Assembly: GCA_964581385.1 (NCBI GenBank) | Contig: CAZOOK010000058.1 | Span: 1 to 18,867 of the forward strand | Source: CAZOOK01 sp964581385 | GTDB taxonomy: Bacteria > Pseudomonadota > Gammaproteobacteria > Nevskiales > Nevskiaceae | Direction: 5' to 3' | DNA: 18,867 nucleotides | Part shown: positions 14,528-18,867 of the stretch, piece after piece | Numbering within the stretch: the first letter of the stretch is position 1 | Layout: the number at the start of each line of letters is the position of its first letter | Program-made: the position numbers and the translations under genes | The notes under the pieces: generated by a model | Told to the model about the DNA's origin: nothing | The model's input: the letters and a program-made list of their open reading frames with translations, nothing else | The model's database searches: none

Positions 14528-15604
14528 TCAAACAGCGGCGACCATCGCGTCGTGCGCAAACGCGCGAACGAGCCCCTCGACGTCGGCGACGCCCGGAACG
14601 CCACGGAACACCGCGAGACGTTCGCGCGTGGCGCGCGACGAGTCGAACCCCATCGCGCGCCACACAGGAACCCACGCGTCCGAGTCTTTGTGGCCGAGCA
14701 CCGCAAACGTGAGCGCCGCGCGCAAACACGGCGTGCGCTCGTCGTCAAACACGCGACGTGCAAACACGCGCTCGAACTTGAACCTCCCATCCGACGTCTC
14801 GGGGAGCATCGCGATCAGAAACGGCACGGTGTGAACGTTGACGAGCGTGGTGACGTCGGGCGGGCGCGCGACAGGACACACCGATCGGTCGACGCGCACG
14901 CCCCCAAACGCGCGCGAGCACAGAAGCACGAGCGCAACGAGCGGGCGGTGCCGCTGTGCGCCCCACACCATCTTGAGCGCGCTCGGGTACTCAAAGAGCG
15001 GCGTGAGGCGCGCCGCGCGCGCCGATCGCTCGTGCTCGCGCGCGAGGTCGAAGAACGCGCTCGCGCGAGAGCGCGAACACGCTTCGGTTGGCGACGAAAT
15101 GAGGATGCTCGTCTTCCACAGCATGTGCGCGAGAACGCCGCGCGCGACGTCGGGCCACTCGGCCTTTCCGATCTCGAATCGAAGCCACGCGTCGACGAAC
15201 TCGCGCGTCGCGTGCGTGTTGTCGTTCACGACGAGCTCGTCGTGGATGTCGGCCGTGAAGCCTTGCCCCGTCGTTCGCAACTCGCACAGCTGAGACAAGC
15301 ACAGACACACGAGAACAAACGCCGTGCGGCGCACGTCGAGAAATTCGCGCACACACAGCGTGTTTGGACGGTTCGCCATCGTGTGCGACGTTTGGCGCAG
15401 CACGCGCGCCGCGACGTCGCTCGCGTCGGTCGTCGCTGTCGCGAGCGCACCAGTGCCAGCGCTGCGCGCGAGCACAAGGAAACGACGCACGCGCGCGGTT
15501 GGTGTGGGTGCGGGCACGTGAGCGTCTGCGTGCACGCCGAGCGTCGCGCGCACGTCGGGCGGCAAGTAACGCGCGAGCTCGTCAAACGGAGAGCACAGCG
15601 CCAT
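14528..15604 (-). CDS. Unknown 358-aa protein
   Basis: The frame stays open upstream to 16111, but that part is antisense to the 746-aa gene and composition-poor, so I start at the ATG at 15604 (MALCSPFDELARYLPPDV). The fold looks mixed: a helical FLDVRRTAFVLVCLCLSQL, then GFTADIHDELVVNDNTH and LVALVLLCSRAFGG, and a conserved-looking C-terminal PWRAMGF-like region. There are several Cys residues but no clear zinc motif. A capsid triplex or other virion role would fit its place beside the 746-aa protein, but there is no motif evidence. Confidence 0.75.
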   Translation of the reverse strand: MALCSPFDELARYLPPDVRATLGVHADAHVPAPTPTARVRRFLVLARSAGTGALATATTDASDVAARVLRQTSHTMANRPNTLCVREFLDVRRTAFVLVCLCLSQLCELRTTGQGFTADIHDELVVNDNTHATREFVDAWLRFEIGKAEWPDVARGVLAHMLWKTSILISSPTEACSRSRASAFFDLAREHERSARAARLTPLFEYPSALKMVWGAQRHRPLVALVLLCSRAFGGVRVDRSVCPVARPPDVTTLVNVHTVPFLIAMLPETSDGRFKFERVFARRVFDDERTPCLRAALTFAVLGHKDSDAWVPVWRAMGFDSSRATRERLAVFRGVPGVADVEGLVRAFAHDAMVAAV

Positions 15605-15605
15605 G
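15602..15605. other. Overlapping divergent start codons (CATG)
   Basis: The plus ATG at 15603-15605 and the minus ATG at 15604-15602 overlap in CATG. This leaves no space for separate leaders, so each promoter must lie within the other gene. It is the second such junction in the window. Confidence 0.65.
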
Positions 15606-17843
15606 TCCGATTTGGGGCCGTTTATGGAGTACGCCGACGCCGACGCGGACGTCGACATTGACTTGAGCGTCGCGGGAAACGGCGTCGGCGCCGCGAACGG
15701 CACTGGTTTGTCCGAGCAGTACGAGTCGGACGCGCGCGAGCTCGCGTCCGACGTCGACGACGTGAAAAGCGTTCTGGGCTCGGTGTGGGACGGCACCGAC
15801 GGCGGAGACGGAGACGACGACGGAGACGGAGACGGCGACGATCCGTACGTGCCCGCACCGCGCGCGCGCGCACAAATACAAACGCGCGCGGCGGTGGAAC
15901 CAGTGCCAGTGCCAGAGCCGGTGCAAGATCTTCGATCGACGCGTCCTTCGAAATCGAAGCCGAAATCGAAACCCAAGCCGGCCGCGCGCGCGCAAACGCC
16001 CGCGCTTGTGTCCGAGCCAAAGTACGAGTCCGAGACGGACGCGCAATCGCAAGCGAGCGCGCACGCGCTCGCGCTCGCACGCCCGGTGCGCAAAAGGAGC
16101 ACAAAGACCAAGTTGCACCTCGAAAACTTGATCGCCGAGCGTCACATTTACGTGTGCGGCATTCCCGACGCGACAAAGTTCTTGCGCGCGAAGCTCGGCC
16201 ACCTCGACGCGATCCGACCCGGCATTCACTTTGCGAACTTGTGCACGGCGACGTTTACTCTCACGCAAACCAACCCGCTCTGGACGCTGAGCTCGCCGCC
16301 GCACGGCGGGTCGGCGTTCGGGCTGCAGGCGTTCTTCGACTGCGGCGGTGACGCGTACAAGTGTCAGCCGAGCGTCGACCACGACAACCGCGTGCACCTC
16401 TCGAACGTGCACTCGCCGCACATCCCGTTCGACTACAAGAACGCGGCGATCGTCGCGACGTTTGCGCTGCTCGTCACGAACTCGTCCGACCTCGCGCTCG
16501 GCATGACCGTCGGGACGGTCACCGACTTCGTCGAGCAGAGCGACGAGTCGGGCGAGAAGCGCGACTCTGTGCGCTCGCTTTGGGCCCCGATGCTCTACGA
16601 CGCGAAACCAGAGAAAACAACAGGCGACCCGGCGTTTCGCATCCGGTACAAGAGCGCGACGCAAGTGTCCGACCAGGCCACCAAGTTCGTCGCGATGAAC
16701 GTTCCACCTGTCGCCACCAATGCGGACGGACAAGCGCAAACGCAAACACGCAAGGTCGACACGGAGCGTTTGTCGATCTTGACTCGCGCGGGCGGGCGGT
16801 GGGTCGTCGACGAGGCCAAGAACGCCGAGGCGTGCGCGGCCACGTACACGACGGTGATCCACCCGCGCGCGCAAATCACAGAGACCAAGACGCTCACGGT
16901 GCCGCACGTCAACGCCGCGGAGAGCGCCATTGCGAGCGACCCGTCAATGACGCCGCAGAGCGTCAAGCGCTCGATCATGTTGCAGTCGACGAACGACATG
17001 TTTTGCGCGGTGTTTGTGAAAGGCGGCGGCGACGCGGAGAAGGAGAACGTCCTCGCGGCCAAGCCCAACGACGAGTTCGAAAAGTACGACGACCATCAGC
17101 TGCCTGTGTGCTCGATCGCCGAGCTCACGCGCTACGACGTCAAGCCGTGCGAGGACAAGAACCCCGAGGTCATGCGCGACACGCTCAAGCGGTTCAAAAT
17201 GAAGGAGTGGCGCACGTTTCCTGTGTTTGCGTCGCAGCACGCCATGCTCCTCGACGCGTACTACGCGTTCCTCGAATTCCTCGACGCCGATCGCACGGGG
17301 CTCGAGCGCGCGTACTCCAAGACGCTCGACACCAAGATGATGTTCTACAAGCGCCCAAAGTGGCTCAACGACGAGCGCACCGTTCGCTCGTTGACGACCG
17401 ACGAGCTCGTCGTGGTCAACGCGATGCGGTACTTTGTCGACGCGACGAGCCCGGCCGCCAAGCTCCTCAGCGCCAAAATGGTCACCGACCGAAACGTGTA
17501 CCTCGTGCCCGACAGCAAAGGCCGAGACACCGAGTGCTACCGCGTGAATCCGTTTGCGATTCACAGCATGCTCTCGAACTTTCACGGAGGGCAGTACACG
17601 CGCAGCAAGGTCAACGAGGACAAGGACCTCTCGCGCATCGCCGTGCACGTTCAGCCCGCGCACCGCCGCGACATGGACAAGCCGTTCAGCGTCACGATTA
17701 CGTTCGGGGTCATTGCCGCGCCGACGGGCATCAACTATCAAGACGCCGACGCAAGCGCGGAGCAAGACGAGCGCGAACACCGGCCGCTCACCGAGGGAAG
17801 CATCCACCCCGACGACCACGAACGGCTCATCGCGTCGAGGTAG
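15603..17843 (+). CDS. Unknown 746-aa protein, best candidate major structural/capsid protein
   Basis: Residues 1-165 are low complexity: acidic Asp-rich stretches (DADADVDIDL, GDGDDDGDGDGDD), then Lys/Pro repeats (KSKPKSKPKP) and Ala/Ser/Arg-rich sequence. From about residue 170 (LHLENLIAERHIYV) to the end the protein looks well folded and strand-rich (ATFTLTQTNPLWTLS, NAAIVATFALLVTNSSDLAL, PFSVTITFGVIAAPTG), with helical parts such as HAMLLDAYYAFLEFLDADR. There are no enzyme motifs and no membrane segment. A terminase-bearing genome should encode a capsid protein, and this is the most virion-like folded product by size and character. That is inference by elimination. A single-strand DNA-binding protein is another possibility. 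Confidence 0.7.
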   Translation: MSDLGPFMEYADADADVDIDLSVAGNGVGAANGTGLSEQYESDARELASDVDDVKSVLGSVWDGTDGGDGDDDGDGDGDDPYVPAPRARAQIQTRAAVEPVPVPEPVQDLRSTRPSKSKPKSKPKPAARAQTPALVSEPKYESETDAQSQASAHALALARPVRKRSTKTKLHLENLIAERHIYVCGIPDATKFLRAKLGHLDAIRPGIHFANLCTATFTLTQTNPLWTLSSPPHGGSAFGLQAFFDCGGDAYKCQPSVDHDNRVHLSNVHSPHIPFDYKNAAIVATFALLVTNSSDLALGMTVGTVTDFVEQSDESGEKRDSVRSLWAPMLYDAKPEKTTGDPAFRIRYKSATQVSDQATKFVAMNVPPVATNADGQAQTQTRKVDTERLSILTRAGGRWVVDEAKNAEACAATYTTVIHPRAQITETKTLTVPHVNAAESAIASDPSMTPQSVKRSIMLQSTNDMFCAVFVKGGGDAEKENVLAAKPNDEFEKYDDHQLPVCSIAELTRYDVKPCEDKNPEVMRDTLKRFKMKEWRTFPVFASQHAMLLDAYYAFLEFLDADRTGLERAYSKTLDTKMMFYKRPKWLNDERTVRSLTTDELVVVNAMRYFVDATSPAAKLLSAKMVTDRNVYLVPDSKGRDTECYRVNPFAIHSMLSNFHGGQYTRSKVNEDKDLSRIAVHVQPAHRRDMDKPFSVTITFGVIAAPTGINYQDADASAEQDEREHRPLTEGSIHPDDHERLIASR

Positions 17844-17916
17844 TCGTGTCGTGTCGTGTCGTTTCTTAGCGGCGCACCGTCCCGTCCCGCGTCTCTCTCT
17901 CTCTTCTCCTCACACA
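17844..17916. other. Short convergent spacer with GTCGT and CT repeats
   Basis: Tandem GTGTC/GTCGT units directly follow the TAG at 17841-17843, and a CT-rich tract (about 17891-17910) precedes the minus-strand stop at 17917. This is probably the 3'-end processing region for both genes. No poly(A) signal is evident. Confidence 0.5.
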
Positions 17917-18372
17917 TCACGCCTGCGCGGCAATCTGGTCCTCGCGGTCGACGGGGGTGTCGACGTCGACGTTGACGTCGTTGTTCTGGCGCGCGTAGTC
18001 GTCGTCGACGACCTTGGCGTTTGTGGTGTTGATGCCGAGCTCGTGGCTCAGCCGCTCGAGGTCGTAGGGGGTCCACGCGCGCAAAAGGTCCGTGCTGAAC
18101 ATGTCGCCGAGCGCCTTGACGTCGTCCTCGAGCATCATGTCGGCCATGTCGTCGACCTGGTCGGCGCACGTTTTGGCGTAGACTCGCTCGTCAAACAAGT
18201 CGTTTCCGGTCTCGTCGGTCGTGAGGTCCATGTACACGCCGCTGTGCGCGCGCAGGGCGTGGCGCTCGTAACGCTGGCGCGCGCGCTGCTGGCGGCGCAT
18301 CTCGTTGCGACACGCGCTCTGCTTCTTCGCGGGATTGCGCGTGTGGACGGGACCGGGACGGGGGCTGGCCAT
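17917..18372 (-). CDS. Unknown 151-aa protein with basic head and acidic tail
   Basis: The ATG at 18372 begins MASPRPGPVHTRNPAKKQ. Codons upstream of it are low complexity, so this start is preferred. Residues 1-45 are highly basic (RRQQRARQRYERHALRAHS). The centre is helical and acidic (CADQVDDMADMMLEDDVKAL, YDLERLSHELGI), and the last 25 residues are Asp/Asn-rich. This charge layout suggests a DNA- or chromatin-interacting or scaffold protein. I looked for a histone fold and could not support one. Its 5' region carries the G-rich tract and the E2F-like site, so it may be an early, cell-cycle-linked gene. Confidence 0.75.
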   Translation of the reverse strand: MASPRPGPVHTRNPAKKQSACRNEMRRQQRARQRYERHALRAHSGVYMDLTTDETGNDLFDERVYAKTCADQVDDMADMMLEDDVKALGDMFSTDLLRAWTPYDLERLSHELGINTTNAKVVDDDYARQNNDVNVDVDTPVDREDQIAAQA

Positions 18373-18439
18373 GATCCGGGACGAGGAGGGAGGGGGAGAA
18401 AGAGAAATGGGGGAGGCGAGATGGTGTGTGTCGCGCGTC

Positions 18440-18461
18440 GGGTGGGCAAGGGGGGAGGGGG
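18440..18461 (+). other. Potential G-quadruplex
   Basis: Four G tracts of at least three G lie on the + strand, separated by T, CAA and A. This meets the usual intramolecular quadruplex pattern. It lies about 70-90 bases upstream of the 151-aa gene's ATG, on the strand opposite to its coding strand. Confidence 0.5.
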
Positions 18462-18516
18462 TCTGGGCCCACGCTGGACGATAAGCCTCACACCCTCTCA
18501 CACCTCGACCTGTGAG

Positions 18517-18529
18517 TTTTGGCGGGAAA
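18517..18529. promoter_or_regulatory. E2F-like site TTTTGGCGGGAAA
   Basis: The sequence matches the canonical E2F consensus TTTGGCGGGAAA in full. It lies at the boundary between the GC-rich gene region and the AT-rich right end, about 145 bp upstream of the minus-strand gene starting at 18372. E2F/DP factors drive S-phase genes in animals, plants and algae. Binding is inferred from sequence only. Confidence 0.45.
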
Positions 18530-18709
18530 TATTTAAATTCAAATAGGACCTGACCCCTTGTGGAAAATATTTTTTTTTTGAATTTTTTTTCTAGGAAATT
18601 TTAAATATTAATTTTGTATATTTTATATTTATGTCGTATATAAATATGAATTTATATGTATCTTTATTATAAAGTGTGTATCTACACAATTAGAGCAATT
18701 AGCACTCCT

Positions 18710-18867
18710 ACCAAATGAGTGACCAGGCGATGCATGGTTTGCGTACGCCCAGACCTGGCGCTGGCGACCAATTGTGTCGCGTGACTTCCGGGCCAGGGTG
18801 GACTGAGAACGCCCAGCGCCAGGTCTGGGCGTACGCAAACCATGCATCGCCTGGTACCACATTTGGT
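18710..18867. repeat. Right-end fold-back repeat (55-nt arms, 48-nt loop)
   Basis: Arm 18710-18764 pairs with 18813-18867, perfectly over 18722-18764 with 18813-18855, then with a four-base interruption, then ACCAAATG with CATTTGGT at the very end. The loop is 18765-18812. The window stops exactly at the outer end of the arm. This resembles a hairpin telomere read through its apex, or an assembly fold-back. Confidence 0.85.
18721..18783. repeat. Right terminal inverted repeat (63 bp, perfect)
   Basis: It is the exact reverse complement of 1-63. It overlaps the inner hairpin arm and runs 19 bases into the hairpin loop. It ends at GCGTG, immediately before the non-repeated ACTTCCGGGCC. Confidence 0.95.

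Larger units (their letters stand above)
18373..18709. other. Right non-coding region: G-rich leader, then AT-rich block
   Basis: No gene is seen in these 337 bases. From 18373 to about 18480 the + strand is purine-rich with many G runs. From about 18517 the composition switches abruptly to very AT-rich (poly-T runs, ATATTTAAAT, TATATAAAT at about 18638). It is the only such stretch in the window. It likely holds the promoter of the 151-aa gene and may be a DNA-unwinding or origin region. Non-viral flanking DNA is excluded only by the repeats outside it. Confidence 0.6.

Noticed and set aside
15604..16111. N-terminal extension of the 358-aa minus-strand protein
   Set aside because: The frame is open but antisense to the start of the 746-aa gene and low in complexity; the ATG at 15604 gives a cleaner protein.
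17917..18372. Viral histone-like protein
   Set aside because: The basic head is suggestive, but the helix lengths and histone-fold signature residues could not be matched.
1..18867. Transposon with transposase or integrase
   Set aside because: No DDE, tyrosine or serine recombinase motifs were seen in any plausible frame, despite the terminal inverted repeats.

Overview
This window looks like a complete or nearly complete linear, GC-rich viral genome (or virus-derived mobile element) of about 18.9 kb from a eukaryotic, probably protist or algal, host. A perfect 63-bp terminal inverted repeat joins positions 1-63 to 18721-18783. The right end folds into a second, larger inverted repeat. Coding is dense on both strands. 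Start codons lack Shine-Dalgarno sequences. There is an intron-like break in the first gene (GTACGT donor, CTGAC branch-like element, AG acceptors) and an E2F-like site in the only AT-rich stretch. No tRNA, rRNA, CRISPR array, integrase or transposase was seen.

Layout: 1-280 is the left terminus, with the TIR and a 54-nt palindrome. Genes on + at 281-1629 are a terminase-like ATPase, interrupted by an intron-like segment, and a hydrophobic small ORF that may be its second exon. A minus gene follows (1719-2439), apparently split by a +1 frameshift. Next come three + genes: an unknown protein (2496-3203), an SF1 helicase (3254-4693) and a low-complexity protein (4734-6053). Five minus-strand genes lie between 6060 and 11931, including a 1228-aa unknown and two tandem paralogs. 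The herpes/PrimPol-type primase is on + (11980-13383). It is followed by a coiled-coil protein with ESCRT-III-like character (minus), two 71-aa + genes, a 358-aa minus protein, a 746-aa + protein (best candidate structural protein) and a basic/acidic 151-aa minus protein. The right terminus (18373-18867) holds a G-rich tract, the E2F-like site, an AT-rich block and the hairpin repeats.

How it fits together: a UL15-like packaging ATPase fragment, a RecD/UL5-like helicase and a UL52/PrimPol-like primase resemble the replication and packaging logic of herpesvirus-like (duplodnavirian) viruses, here in a very small genome. I found no DNA polymerase, no terminase nuclease domain and no recognisable maturation protease, so the element probably depends on its host or a helper virus for these. 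Most of the other genes have no recognisable family. The helicase and primase calls are strong and the terminase call is good. The capsid and ESCRT-III assignments are hypotheses.
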